Positions 10,384 to 18,214 of a DNA stretch of 64,000 nucleotides are shown piece by piece. The translations under genes and the position numbers were made by a program. The number at the start of each line of letters is the position of its first letter. Position 1 is the stretch's first letter. This stretch comes from Halobacillus shinanisalinarum. GTDB taxonomy: Bacteria; Bacillota; Bacilli; Bacillales; Halobacillaceae. The stretch is taken from contig NZ_CP095074.1 in assembly GCF_022919835.1 (NCBI RefSeq), forward strand, positions 248,001 to 312,000, read 5' to 3'. The notes under the pieces were generated by a model that ran no database searches, was not told where the DNA came from, and saw nothing but the letters and a program-made list of their open reading frames with translations.

Positions 10384-11129
10384 TGCTTCCTATTGACTTG
10401 CAAATTTTAAAGTATATTTTTTTTGAAAAACCGATTTATACGTACAAAATTCGTCCTCAATTCAATTGGGCGGCTTATCAAGAACTAACTGAAATATTAC
10501 ATTTGGATAATGAGGAACCAAACTTAGAGCTAACAAATTTGCAGAATATTGATTATACCATCTTTGATTTAGAAACGACTGGTTTTATTCCTGAAATCGG
10601 CCATGAGATTATATCAATCGGCGCTGTTCGAATCCATGGTCTTGAGGCCTGTCATATTGATACGTTTCACCATATTATCAAGCCTATTAGACCCGTCTCT
10701 AAAGCGACATTAAAATTGACAGGACTAACCCGTGAACAGCTTGCTGATGGACACTCTTTTGTTGAAAGCTTTAAGCATTTCATCGAATTTAGTAAAGGTT
10801 CGATTCTTGTTGCTCACCCAGCTAAGTTTGACATGCGGTTTCTACAATCTATGCTTAAGCGTTGGAAGCTGCCTCATTATGATCAAGCCGTAATTGATTC
10901 ACAAACCATGGCTCAATGGCTTTTCCCTACAAAGAGACATCAGCTTGATCCGTTATTAAAACAATTTCATATCGAAAAAAGAGAACGTCATCACGCTTTA
11001 AATGATGCGATGATGACCTCTGAATTATTTTTTAAATTGCTCGAGCACTCTGTACAAAACGGCATTCAAACATATGGAGAGCTAAAGAACAGGCTGGAAA
11101 ACACAAAAAAAGCGAGAAAGTCTAAGTAA
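10383..11129 (+). CDS. DEDDh-family 3'-5' exonuclease (DnaQ/PolC epsilon-like)
   Basis: A 248-residue protein. After about 55 family-specific residues comes the exonuclease fold: Exo I FDLETTG (61-67, with Asp62 and Glu64), Exo II AHPAKFDMRF and Exo III HHALNDAMM, the DEDDh pattern of magnesium-dependent proofreading-type nucleases. The ATG at 10383 uses the last base of the preceding TAA, so translation is coupled to the CBS/DUF294 gene. The two proteins probably act together. It is too short and lacks the polymerase parts to be PolC or DinG. Confidence 0.88.
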   Translation: MLPIDLQILKYIFFEKPIYTYKIRPQFNWAAYQELTEILHLDNEEPNLELTNLQNIDYTIFDLETTGFIPEIGHEIISIGAVRIHGLEACHIDTFHHIIKPIRPVSKATLKLTGLTREQLADGHSFVESFKHFIEFSKGSILVAHPAKFDMRFLQSMLKRWKLPHYDQAVIDSQTMAQWLFPTKRHQLDPLLKQFHIEKRERHHALNDAMMTSELFFKLLEHSVQNGIQTYGELKNRLENTKKARKSK

Positions 11130-11146
11130 AAGACCTTCTCGCTTCT
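11110..11146. terminator. Bidirectional terminator between the exonuclease gene and aspartokinase
   Basis: Inverted repeat AAGCGAGAAAGTCT / AGACCTTCTCGCTT with one mismatch and a 7-nt loop. T- and A-rich flanks on both sides let it serve both convergent genes. It overlaps the 3' end of the exonuclease reading frame. Confidence 0.8.
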
Positions 11147-11148
11147 TA

Positions 11149-12498
11149 TTAGCTGAAAAATGTCCGATAAAGTGATTGAACAGCTGATGCTAATCCATCT
11201 GACTTAATCCCGAACATCATAGATACTTCAGACGAACCCTGGTTGATCATTTCAATGTTTACGTTCGCATGTCTAAAAGCAGTAGCTGCTTGGCTAGCAA
11301 TACCTATCGTTTGGTTCATCCCTTCACCGACGAGCATGACCATGGCCATATCCTTTTCCACCGTTATGGTATCCACATGCAACTCTTCCGCAATCCGCCT
11401 CGTTACAACAGCCTCTTTCTCCTTAGGCAATTGGTGTTCACGAATAATAACTGACATGTCATCAATCCCTGAAGGAGCATGTTCAAACGAAATCCCTTCA
11501 TCTTCTAATATTTGCAGCAGTTTACGCCCAAAGCCGAGCTCACGGTTCATCAGGTACTTACTTACATATAGGTTTAAAAAGCCTTTATCACTCGCAATTC
11601 CAATGACATGGCCGTCTTTTTCTTCACGCTTATTAACAATCATCGTGCCTTGTCCAGCTGGATTATTTGTATTTTTAATGCATACAGGAATCTTTTCCTT
11701 AAAAGCGGGAATTAAAGCTTCATCATGAAATACAGAAAAACCAGCGTAAGAAAGTTCCCGCATTTCCTTGTATGTTAATGTCGTTAACTTTTTAGGATTG
11801 TCTACGATTGTTGGGTTAACACAAAAAACAGAATCTACATCAGTGAAGTTTTCATATAACTCTGCTTTGACCCCTGCTGCGACGATTGACCCTGTAATAT
11901 CTGAGCCCCCTCGAGAAAACGTTACCAGCTTTCCTTCTGGTGTATATCCAAAGAATCCTGGAATGACCAAAATTTCGTCACGTTTTCTGAGTTCATATAA
12001 TTGATCAAAGCTTTCATCGAGTACCAATGCTCCGCCTGGCTCATCACTAACAAGGATTCCTGCCTCTTTCGGGTTAACATAAGATGATTCCAGTCCACTT
12101 GATTGTAAATAAGCACTTAAAAGTAAGGCCGTACCATCTTCTCCACAAGACTTAAGAGCATTCATACCAGCTATATAATCAAGAGAGGTGGCTTCACATG
12201 CTTCTTTAATTCTTTGTTCAATACTTTCCAGAACCTCGTTAGAAATATTCAAGTCCTTACCAATATCAGCGAAACGATCCATCACCTTGTTGTAAATCTG
12301 TTCGTCTTTATTTCCATTGTTTATGGATTCACCTAAGGATATTAATAAATCTGTTGTTTTTGTATCATTCGCGCTCCTTTTACCTGGAGCTGAGACGACA
12401 ATTACTTTTCTGCTATCATCACTCTTGATAATATTTGTCACTTTTTTCAACTGACTTGCATCAGCTACTGAGCTTCCCCCAAACTTTACTACTTTCAT
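11149..12498 (-). CDS. thrD: Aspartate kinase (class III-like)
   Basis: A 449-residue enzyme that phosphorylates aspartate, the first step toward Lys, Thr, Met and diaminopimelate. The N-terminus KVVKFGGSSVAD is the aspartokinase signature; the kinase domain runs to about residue 290, with FSRGGSDITG. The remainder holds two ACT-type segments, the last including QAATAFRHANVNIEMINQG. Length and the single-polypeptide layout fit B. subtilis YclM/ThrD better than DapG or LysC. It stands alone between a convergent exonuclease gene and spo0A. Which amino acid inhibits it cannot be read from sequence. Confidence 0.92.
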   Translation of the reverse strand: MKVVKFGGSSVADASQLKKVTNIIKSDDSRKVIVVSAPGKRSANDTKTTDLLISLGESINNGNKDEQIYNKVMDRFADIGKDLNISNEVLESIEQRIKEACEATSLDYIAGMNALKSCGEDGTALLLSAYLQSSGLESSYVNPKEAGILVSDEPGGALVLDESFDQLYELRKRDEILVIPGFFGYTPEGKLVTFSRGGSDITGSIVAAGVKAELYENFTDVDSVFCVNPTIVDNPKKLTTLTYKEMRELSYAGFSVFHDEALIPAFKEKIPVCIKNTNNPAGQGTMIVNKREEKDGHVIGIASDKGFLNLYVSKYLMNRELGFGRKLLQILEDEGISFEHAPSGIDDMSVIIREHQLPKEKEAVVTRRIAEELHVDTITVEKDMAMVMLVGEGMNQTIGIASQAATAFRHANVNIEMINQGSSEVSMMFGIKSDGLASAVQSLYRTFFS

Positions 12499-12576
12499 AT
12501 GTACAACTCCTCAATTCATGAACTAAAGTAATTAATAATTAAGAATTGTATCATAAACGCTTTCTATTTGAAAATT

Positions 12577-12607
12577 AAAAATCCCTCTCCATGAAGAGAG
12601 GGATTTT
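12577..12607 (-). terminator. Terminator after spo0A
   Basis: Perfect stem AAAATCCCTCTC / GAGAGGGATTTT with a 6-nt loop, directly downstream of the spo0A stop and followed on the minus strand by T-rich sequence. Confidence 0.9.
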
Positions 12608-12613
12608 AAATGA

Positions 12614-13387
12614 CTAGCTGGCTTTATGCTCGAGTCGCAGGCGATCAGCGACCATCGCGATAAATTCACTATTAGTCGGTTTAGCTTTCGTGGAAGAAAT
12701 TGTATAACCAAATAATGACGAGATAGCATCAATATTGCCGCGATTCCAGGCTACTTCGATCGCATGCCTGATTGCACGCTCAACACGAGAAGCTGTCGTA
12801 TTATATTTTGTTGCAATGTCTGGATAAAGTACTTTTGTAATGGAGCCTAGAAGTTCAAGATCATTGTAAACCATTGTGATTGCTTCTCGTAAATACAAGT
12901 ATCCTTTTATATGTGCCGGTACTCCCACTTCATGGATAATGTGGGTAATGCTCGTATCAAGATCTGGCTTTTTCGGTTTCGTATAGCTACTTCCAACAGC
13001 ACGATTAATCGGATCACCAGCGTGTCTAATCTGTCTTACCTGTTCACTTAAGTGCTCTAAATCGAATGGTTTCATCATAAAGTACGCCGCGCCTAATTCA
13101 ACTGCTTTTTTTGTAACTTCTTCTTGTCCAAACGCTGTAAGCATGATGACCTCTGGCGGTTTTTCGAACTCTTTTACCTTTTGAAGGACAGCAAGACCGT
13201 CAATATGCGGCATAATAATGTCTAATATAAGTACATCAGGCTTTTTGCTAGCTAGCATGTCCAAACAATCTTTCCCATTATATGCTGCACCAATCACTTC
13301 AATATCTTGAGTTTCTGAAAAATTCTCCTCAAGAAGATTTACTAATTCACGATTATCATCTGCCAAACAAACTCGAATTTTTTCCAT
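12614..13387 (-). CDS. spo0A: Master regulator of sporulation, phosphorelay response regulator
   Basis: A 257-residue DNA-binding response regulator, phosphorylated by the phosphorelay, that activates sporulation genes and represses abrB. The receiver domain shows Asp10-Asp11, the phospho-acceptor Asp56 in LILDIIMP, and the conserved Thr/Lys (MLTAFGQ, MMKPFD). After a variable linker, the C-terminal Spo0A domain contains [15 protein letters not shown] and the recognition region [17 protein letters not shown]. It ends with a terminator and has sigma-H and 0A elements upstream. It follows spoIVB, as in B. subtilis. Confidence 0.98.
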   Translation of the reverse strand: MEKIRVCLADDNRELVNLLEENFSETQDIEVIGAAYNGKDCLDMLASKKPDVLILDIIMPHIDGLAVLQKVKEFEKPPEVIMLTAFGQEEVTKKAVELGAAYFMMKPFDLEHLSEQVRQIRHAGDPINRAVGSSYTKPKKPDLDTSITHIIHEVGVPAHIKGYLYLREAITMVYNDLELLGSITKVLYPDIATKYNTTASRVERAIRHAIEVAWNRGNIDAISSLFGYTISSTKAKPTNSEFIAMVADRLRLEHKAS

Positions 13388-13432
13388 TATACTTCCTCCT
13401 CACAAGAAATTCCTAAGTTTCCACTAAACTAT

Positions 13433-13439
13433 TTCGACA
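13433..13439 (-). promoter_or_regulatory. Spo0A box near the spo0A start
   Basis: TGTCGAA (minus strand) exactly matches the 0A-box core. It lies downstream of the putative vegetative -10, in a position suited to repression or a promoter switch. Confidence 0.65.
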
Positions 13440-13460
13440 TCAGGAAAAATAACCCTCTTT

Positions 13461-13489
13461 ATTATAACAAATAAATTCGAGTTATTTAA
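13461..13489 (-). promoter_or_regulatory. Candidate sigma-A (vegetative) promoter of spo0A
   Basis: On the minus strand a perfect -10 TATAAT (13461-13466) lies about 75 bp upstream of the spo0A start. The best -35 at 17 bp is only TTAAAT, so recognition would rest mainly on the -10. Confidence 0.5.
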
Positions 13490-13532
13490 CATTATCTTTA
13501 AAATGCTTCTAATTGCTCTTATTTTCACTAAA

Positions 13533-13561
13533 ATTCGATAAATACTTACACGAACAACCTT
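13533..13561 (-). promoter_or_regulatory. Candidate sigma-H promoter of spo0A
   Basis: Minus strand: AAGGTTGTT (13553-13561), 13-bp spacer, ATCGAAT (13533-13539). The -10 fits the sigma-H RnnGAAT consensus fully and the -35 partly. The location matches the sporulation promoter of B. subtilis spo0A. Confidence 0.7.
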
Positions 13562-13566
13562 CGTTT

Positions 13567-13585
13567 TGTCGAATTTTGTCGATTA
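13567..13585. promoter_or_regulatory. Tandem Spo0A boxes upstream of the sigma-H promoter
   Basis: Plus strand TTGTCGAA (13567-13574) and TTGTCGAT (13577-13584) lie in the same orientation, 10 bp apart. The first is a perfect 0A box. They sit just upstream of the -35, where Spo0A~P autoregulates spo0A in B. subtilis. Confidence 0.75.
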
Positions 13586-13586
13586 T

Positions 13587-13618
13587 AAAAAGAGTGCCTC
13601 TCTCATGAGACACTCTCT
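13587..13618 (-). terminator. Terminator after spoIVB
   Basis: Stem AGAGTGTCTC / GAGGCACTCT followed by TTTTTAT on the minus strand, between the spoIVB stop and the spo0A promoter region. Confidence 0.85.
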
Positions 13619-13622
13619 TTAA

Positions 13623-14891
13623 TTATCCAGCTTTATTTAATTTTTCTTCTTTTTTATAAATATCGATGCCTGCTTCTTTCAGCATCCATTCAATGTGAAC
13701 ACCATATCCTGAGGTGGGATCATTAACAAATACATGAGTAACAGCACCGATAATCTTTCCATCCTGTATAATCGGGCTTCCACTCATTCCTTGAACAATT
13801 CCTCCCGTTTTCTCCAAAAGCTCTGGATCGGTAACTTTCACAACCATTCCTTTAGTTACTGGTTCGTCCTTAGGCATGTTACTGACAATTTCCACATCAA
13901 ATTCTTGGAGTTTCTCACCTTCAAGAACCGTTAAAATTTTTGCAGGTCCCTCTTTGACTTCCTCGGAATATCCAACAGGTAACCCATTAGAGTACTTCTC
14001 GTTCTCCATATCCTCATCCAACTTACCAAATATTCCAAATGAACTGTTCTTCGTGATCGTACCTATCCGATCGTCTCTTAGAGAGAACTCTGCTTTTTTC
14101 TCCCCAGGTACTCCCTGATTTCCCTTTTCAATTGAGGTTACATTTGATTCAACTATTGTGCCTTCATTAATCTCGATCGGCTGTCTTGTATCCATATCAG
14201 CAATAACATGACCTAGCGCACCATATTTACCTGATTCAGGATGATAAAAACTCATCGTCCCTATCCCAGCGGCTGAATCGCGAACATAAAGTCCAATTTG
14301 ATATTGGCCATCCTGTTTATTTAAGGAAGGGGTTAAAGAAGCTTCAAACGTTTCTTCTCCTCTTTTAACTTTAAATTTCACCGATTCGTTTTGATCTCCG
14401 GAGCTTTTTACAATGTCAGAAAGCTCTTCCATGCTGTTTAATTCTTTTCCATTCCCCTTTAAGAGAATATCTCCAACTTGAATATCTGATTGCTCTCCCG
14501 GTGACGTTGACTCTTCCTTATTTTCATTAACAAGATGATGTCCGACTACTAGAACTCCCTTAGTTTGAAGTTGTACTCCAACCGAGTGACCGCCAGGAAT
14601 TAAATGGATGTCTTTCATTTCTCTAACATCCGTTTTCTTTAAAGGAATTCCGGCAAATTCATGATATACATCACTCGTTGTTGGATCCACGTTCTCTGAC
14701 GAAAAGGCTGTTCTTGTTTCATCCGATTGACTCCACACTTGAGAAGTCTCAGGTGATGATTGGGAAGTACTAATACGAAGTTCTGTCGGGATGGATATAT
14801 ATTCTTGAAATGGGCTAAATAAAGGTAAAGCGAGCATCAACAACAGGAGAACGGAGCCACATATATATTTTATTTTAAATTGACGAAACAA
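13623..14891 (-). CDS. spoIVB: SpoIVB peptidase (S55 family), sigma-K checkpoint protease
   Basis: A serine peptidase made in the forespore, exported to the intermembrane space, that cleaves SpoIVFA (and SpoIIQ) to release pro-sigma-K processing. After one N-terminal membrane segment come a PDZ domain and the S55 domain, with the catalytic His in YGALGHVI and Ser in VQGMSGSPII. The end, GVHIEWMLKEAGIDIY, is family-typical. The TTG at 14891 is chosen because AAGGAG stands 9 nt upstream and it gives 422 residues, near the normal length. The frame stays open another 65 codons, but a sigma-G-like promoter lies inside that stretch. Confidence 0.94.
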   Translation of the reverse strand: MFRQFKIKYICGSVLLLLMLALPLFSPFQEYISIPTELRISTSQSSPETSQVWSQSDETRTAFSSENVDPTTSDVYHEFAGIPLKKTDVREMKDIHLIPGGHSVGVQLQTKGVLVVGHHLVNENKEESTSPGEQSDIQVGDILLKGNGKELNSMEELSDIVKSSGDQNESVKFKVKRGEETFEASLTPSLNKQDGQYQIGLYVRDSAAGIGTMSFYHPESGKYGALGHVIADMDTRQPIEINEGTIVESNVTSIEKGNQGVPGEKKAEFSLRDDRIGTITKNSSFGIFGKLDEDMENEKYSNGLPVGYSEEVKEGPAKILTVLEGEKLQEFDVEIVSNMPKDEPVTKGMVVKVTDPELLEKTGGIVQGMSGSPIIQDGKIIGAVTHVFVNDPTSGYGVHIEWMLKEAGIDIYKKEEKLNKAG

Positions 14892-14988
14892 TGCTGACCA
14901 CTCCTTCTCACTCCTGTGCCAATGAATTGGCTTACTTATAATGTGGTCTTCAAGTGCTCTTTTTAAACGAGCATAATCACAGAAATTA

Positions 14989-15018
14989 TAGGATGCATTG
15001 CCTCTGAAAGAAACATTC
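14989..15018 (-). promoter_or_regulatory. Candidate sigma-G promoter of spoIVB
   Basis: Minus strand GAATG (15014-15018), 18-bp spacer, CATCCTA (14989-14995). This fits sigma-G GnATR-N18-CATnnTA. It lies about 95 bp upstream of the preferred spoIVB start; spoIVB is a known sigma-G gene. Confidence 0.7.
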
Positions 15019-15097
15019 ACCAAGAAAAAAAATGAATAGTACCGTATAGACGTACGCCGAAGATATATAGTCGTAATTTGTAACAAATTGTTAATTA

Positions 15098-15136
15098 AGA
15101 AAAAAAGTGCATGGGATAAGATTCCCCATACACTTA
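15098..15136 (-). terminator. Terminator after recN
   Basis: Stem AAGTGTATGGG / CCCATGCACTT followed by seven T residues on the minus strand, overlapping the recN stop codon. Confidence 0.88.
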
Positions 15137-16858
15137 AGCCTTTTGTTTATGTTTCGATGCCAACTTCAGCAACTCTCTTGCATGTTCAAGTGTTGTATTA
15201 GTTAATTCTGCACCAGTTATCATTCGAGATAGCTCATCTGCTTTATCCTCTTCAGATAGTTCAGTAACAACTGTTGAGGTACGCTGATTATTGATATTCT
15301 TCTCAATTCTTACATGTGTATCCGCCATTGCTGCAACCTGTGGTAAATGTGAAATGCAAAGCACTTGCGAACCGACTGAAATACCATGGATCTTTTCTGC
15401 AATTGCCTGTGCTACTCTTCCACTTACGCCCGTGTCCACCTCATCAAAGATGACACTTGTGACACCTTGATGTCGTGAAAAAATACGTTTTAGCGCTAGC
15501 ATAATGCGCGACATCTCGCCTCCAGAAGCTACTTTGTGTATTTCCTTTAGAGGCTCACCTGGATTCGTTGTAATTAGAAAGGTAATGGTGTTGAACCCAT
15601 TAGGGAGCAGCCGTACTTGTTTTCCTTCAAATTCGGGACCCTGACTTCCTTCCTTTATTGAGATATCCGCTTGAAATGAGGCTTTTTCTAAGTAAAGGTC
15701 TGTTAACTCCGAATGAACAAGTTCGGATAACTGTTTTGATGTTTCGATTCGTATATCATGGATATTCTTAGCTTCTAAGACAGCATCCTCACCAAGTTCC
15801 TTTATTTGCTGTTCTAATTTGTGAAGATGGGAATCTTTATGTTTAATTTCATCGATTTCTTCTTCTATTTCTGAGGCATATTCCATCATGTTTTCTACTG
15901 TGTGACCATATTTCTTTTTTAATCGATTAAGTTCGTTTAAGCGTGATTCTATCTCATTTAAACGCTCGGGGTCAAATTCAAGCTCAGACATCTGGCTGCT
16001 TAATTGAAAAGTCAATTCTTCAATAACATAATAGCTGTTTGACATATCTTCAGAGAGCTTAGTCAAATGGTTATCATAATCTGAGGTACTTTCTAATGAA
16101 TTCATTGCAAGACTTAACCAATCTAAGCCTTTTTGTTCTCCATATAAAGCATAATAAGCATCGTGAATTCCTTGATACACTTTCTCATAATTCATAAGCT
16201 TTTTACGTTCTTCCTCAAGCTCCTCATCCTCATACGGACGCAATTCAGCTTCCTGAAGTTCCCTAAGCTGAAATTCAAGTAAGTCTAAACGTTGAGCCAT
16301 TTCCTGTTCATTCTCACTAAGCTCCCTATAGCGTTTTTTTACCGTTTGGTATTTTGAATACAATTGTTTGTATTCATCTAAGGAAGTGCGAAGCTGATCT
16401 TTAGCAAACATATCGAGTAATTCAATATGGTAGTCGGGATCCATTAACGATTGTGTTTCATGTTGGCTGTGGATATCAATTAAGGTATAGCCGAACTCTT
16501 TTAGGATGCCTAGGGTCACAAGTTTTCCATTAACCCGGCAAATACTTTTCCCTTGATGGGTTATTGTCCGTTGCAGCACAACCATTCCATCTTCACCAAT
16601 CTTCACACCAAACTGCTCACCCTTTTGATAAACAGGATGCCCCGTTTGCACGGTAAATAACCCCTCAATTTCTGCTTTAGCTGCACCGTGCCGGACAAAC
16701 TCTATAGAGCCGCGCCCGCCGGATAGCAGTTGAATGGCATCGATAATGATGGATTTTCCTGCTCCTGTCTCACCAGTTAGAACCGTGAGTCCTTCTTTAA
16801 AAGTAATGGAAACTTGATCAATAATGGCAAAATCTTTTATGGATAATTCCGTCAACAT
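15134..16858 (-). CDS. recN: DNA repair protein RecN
   Basis: A 574-residue SMC-like ATPase that gathers at double-strand breaks early in recombinational repair. Walker A GETGAGKS lies near residues 30-37. A long central region of charged heptads gives the expected coiled coils. The C-terminal head holds the ABC signature KVASGGEMSRIMLALK and Walker B VIFDEVDTGVSG. An upstream GTG at 16870 lies within the Shine-Dalgarno stretch GAGGTG, so the ATG at 16858 is taken. It is 18 bp downstream of argR, the usual Bacillus neighbour. Confidence 0.96.
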   Translation of the reverse strand: MLTELSIKDFAIIDQVSITFKEGLTVLTGETGAGKSIIIDAIQLLSGGRGSIEFVRHGAAKAEIEGLFTVQTGHPVYQKGEQFGVKIGEDGMVVLQRTITHQGKSICRVNGKLVTLGILKEFGYTLIDIHSQHETQSLMDPDYHIELLDMFAKDQLRTSLDEYKQLYSKYQTVKKRYRELSENEQEMAQRLDLLEFQLRELQEAELRPYEDEELEEERKKLMNYEKVYQGIHDAYYALYGEQKGLDWLSLAMNSLESTSDYDNHLTKLSEDMSNSYYVIEELTFQLSSQMSELEFDPERLNEIESRLNELNRLKKKYGHTVENMMEYASEIEEEIDEIKHKDSHLHKLEQQIKELGEDAVLEAKNIHDIRIETSKQLSELVHSELTDLYLEKASFQADISIKEGSQGPEFEGKQVRLLPNGFNTITFLITTNPGEPLKEIHKVASGGEMSRIMLALKRIFSRHQGVTSVIFDEVDTGVSGRVAQAIAEKIHGISVGSQVLCISHLPQVAAMADTHVRIEKNINNQRTSTVVTELSEEDKADELSRMITGAELTNTTLEHARELLKLASKHKQKA

Positions 16859-16876
16859 AAAACGAGTCACCTCAGT

Positions 16877-17326
16877 TTATAGCATATTTAACAATTCTTC
16901 ACTGATGCTCTCGGTTTGCTCCTTGCTCCTGCATATAATTAAACAAGTATCGTCGCCACATATCGTACCCATGATTGCTTCCCAGTCCAGGTTATCAATA
17001 AGAGCTCCCACAGCATTGGCATTGCCTGGCAGTGTTTTTAATATAATAAAATGTCCAGCCTGATCGATACTAACGAAAGCATCCATCATTAGGCGCTTCA
17101 GTTTTTCAAACGGATTAAAACGCTGATCAGCAGGTAAACTGTACTTATAACGCCCATCTAGCATCGGTACTTTTACAAGATGCAGCTCTTTAATATCACG
17201 AGAGATTGTTGCCTGTGTTACGTTATAGTCCATCGCTTTTAAACGGTCCACCAATTCATCCTGAGTTTCAATGTCATCATTAGTGATCAGTTCCCGAATT
17301 TTAATATGTCGTTGGCCTTTATTCAT
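16877..17326 (-). CDS. argR: Arginine repressor/activator ArgR (AhrC)
   Basis: A 149-residue hexameric regulator that with L-arginine represses biosynthetic and activates catabolic arginine genes. The N-terminal winged helix covers about residues 1-70 ([25 protein letters not shown]). The C-terminal arginine-binding and oligomerisation domain contains [13 protein letters not shown] and [16 protein letters not shown] start with GGGAGG upstream. Length is exactly that of B. subtilis AhrC. Confidence 0.97.
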   Translation of the reverse strand: MNKGQRHIKIRELITNDDIETQDELVDRLKAMDYNVTQATISRDIKELHLVKVPMLDGRYKYSLPADQRFNPFEKLKRLMMDAFVSIDQAGHFIILKTLPGNANAVGALIDNLDWEAIMGTICGDDTCLIICRSKEQTESISEELLNML

Positions 17327-17347
17327 ATAGAAAAACTACCTCCCATA

Positions 17348-17376
17348 ACAAAAGGGCTAGAAGTTAGCCCTTAAAT
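17348..17376 (-). terminator. Terminator-like hairpin between tlyA and argR
   Basis: Perfect 8-bp stem AAGGGCTA / TAGCCCTT with loop ACTTC followed by TTGTT on the minus strand. It may partly separate the dxs-tlyA segment from argR-recN. Confidence 0.65.
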
Positions 17377-17388
17377 GTTAACCAAGTA

Positions 17389-18210
17389 TTACCCTTTACG
17401 ATGTGCTTCATGTGCTTGATGCACGATTGTATTTACTTCGACATCAGATTCTCTTTTTCCTTCTTTTTCGCCAGACCAATATAGGTGGACCAGAAATTCA
17501 ATATTTCCATCTCCCCCTGTGATTGGAGAATAAGTTAAATTCCTAACAATAAAACCAACATCTGTAGAGAAAGTAAGGATTTGTTCGATCACTTGTTTAT
17601 GGATAGTAGGATCCTTTACAATCCCCTTTTTCCCCACCTGTTCCCGGCCAGCTTCAAATTGTGGTTTAATCAAGGCAACGACGTCACTTTTTGCAGCTAG
17701 TAATGTAGCTAAAACCGGAAGAATTATCCTCAATGAAATAAAAGAAACATCAATGGATGCGAAATGTGGTTTCCCGTCTGTAAGGTCATCCAGTGTAACA
17801 TAGCGAAAATTTGTCCGCTCCATAACGACCACCTGAGAATGGTTTCTAAGCCGCCAGTCAAGCTGATTATAACCGACGTCAATGGCATAACTTAGACCTA
17901 TACCATTTTGCAGACCACAGTCAGTGAAACCTCCTGTAGACGATCCAACATCAATCATCGTCTTATCCTTTAAATCTAAGCTAAAGGTCCGGAGGGCTTT
18001 TTCAAGTTTTAAACCGCCTCTGCTGACATAAGGAATTGCTTTTCCTTTCACTGTTATGTCAATGTCTTCATCCACTTTTTGTCCAGGTTTGTCCAGACGT
18101 ACATTTTGTTCATAAACGAGTCCTGCCATAATGGTCCGCTTCGCTTTTTCTCTCGTCTCTATAAGTCCTCGCTCGACTAACAATAAATCTAAACGTACTT
18201 TTTTGCTCAT
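17389..18210 (-). CDS. tlyA: TlyA family rRNA 2'-O-methyltransferase / hemolysin-like protein
   Basis: A 273-residue protein with an N-terminal S4 RNA-binding domain (RLDLLLVERGLIETREKAKR) and a C-terminal FtsJ-like methyltransferase domain with the SAM motif IDVGSSTGGFTDC. TlyA proteins methylate ribosomal RNA in mycobacteria; the Bacillus homologue YqxC is uncharacterised. It starts 4 bp after dxs, with GAGGGCCTGACATT upstream of the ATG. Confidence 0.93.
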   Translation of the reverse strand: MSKKVRLDLLLVERGLIETREKAKRTIMAGLVYEQNVRLDKPGQKVDEDIDITVKGKAIPYVSRGGLKLEKALRTFSLDLKDKTMIDVGSSTGGFTDCGLQNGIGLSYAIDVGYNQLDWRLRNHSQVVVMERTNFRYVTLDDLTDGKPHFASIDVSFISLRIILPVLATLLAAKSDVVALIKPQFEAGREQVGKKGIVKDPTIHKQVIEQILTFSTDVGFIVRNLTYSPITGGDGNIEFLVHLYWSGEKEGKRESDVEVNTIVHQAHEAHRKG

Positions 18211-18214
18211 AATG

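Noticed and set aside
14892..15086. N-terminal extension of SpoIVB as real protein
   Set aside because: Contains a sigma-G-like promoter, and the TTG at 14891 has the proper ribosome binding site and family length.
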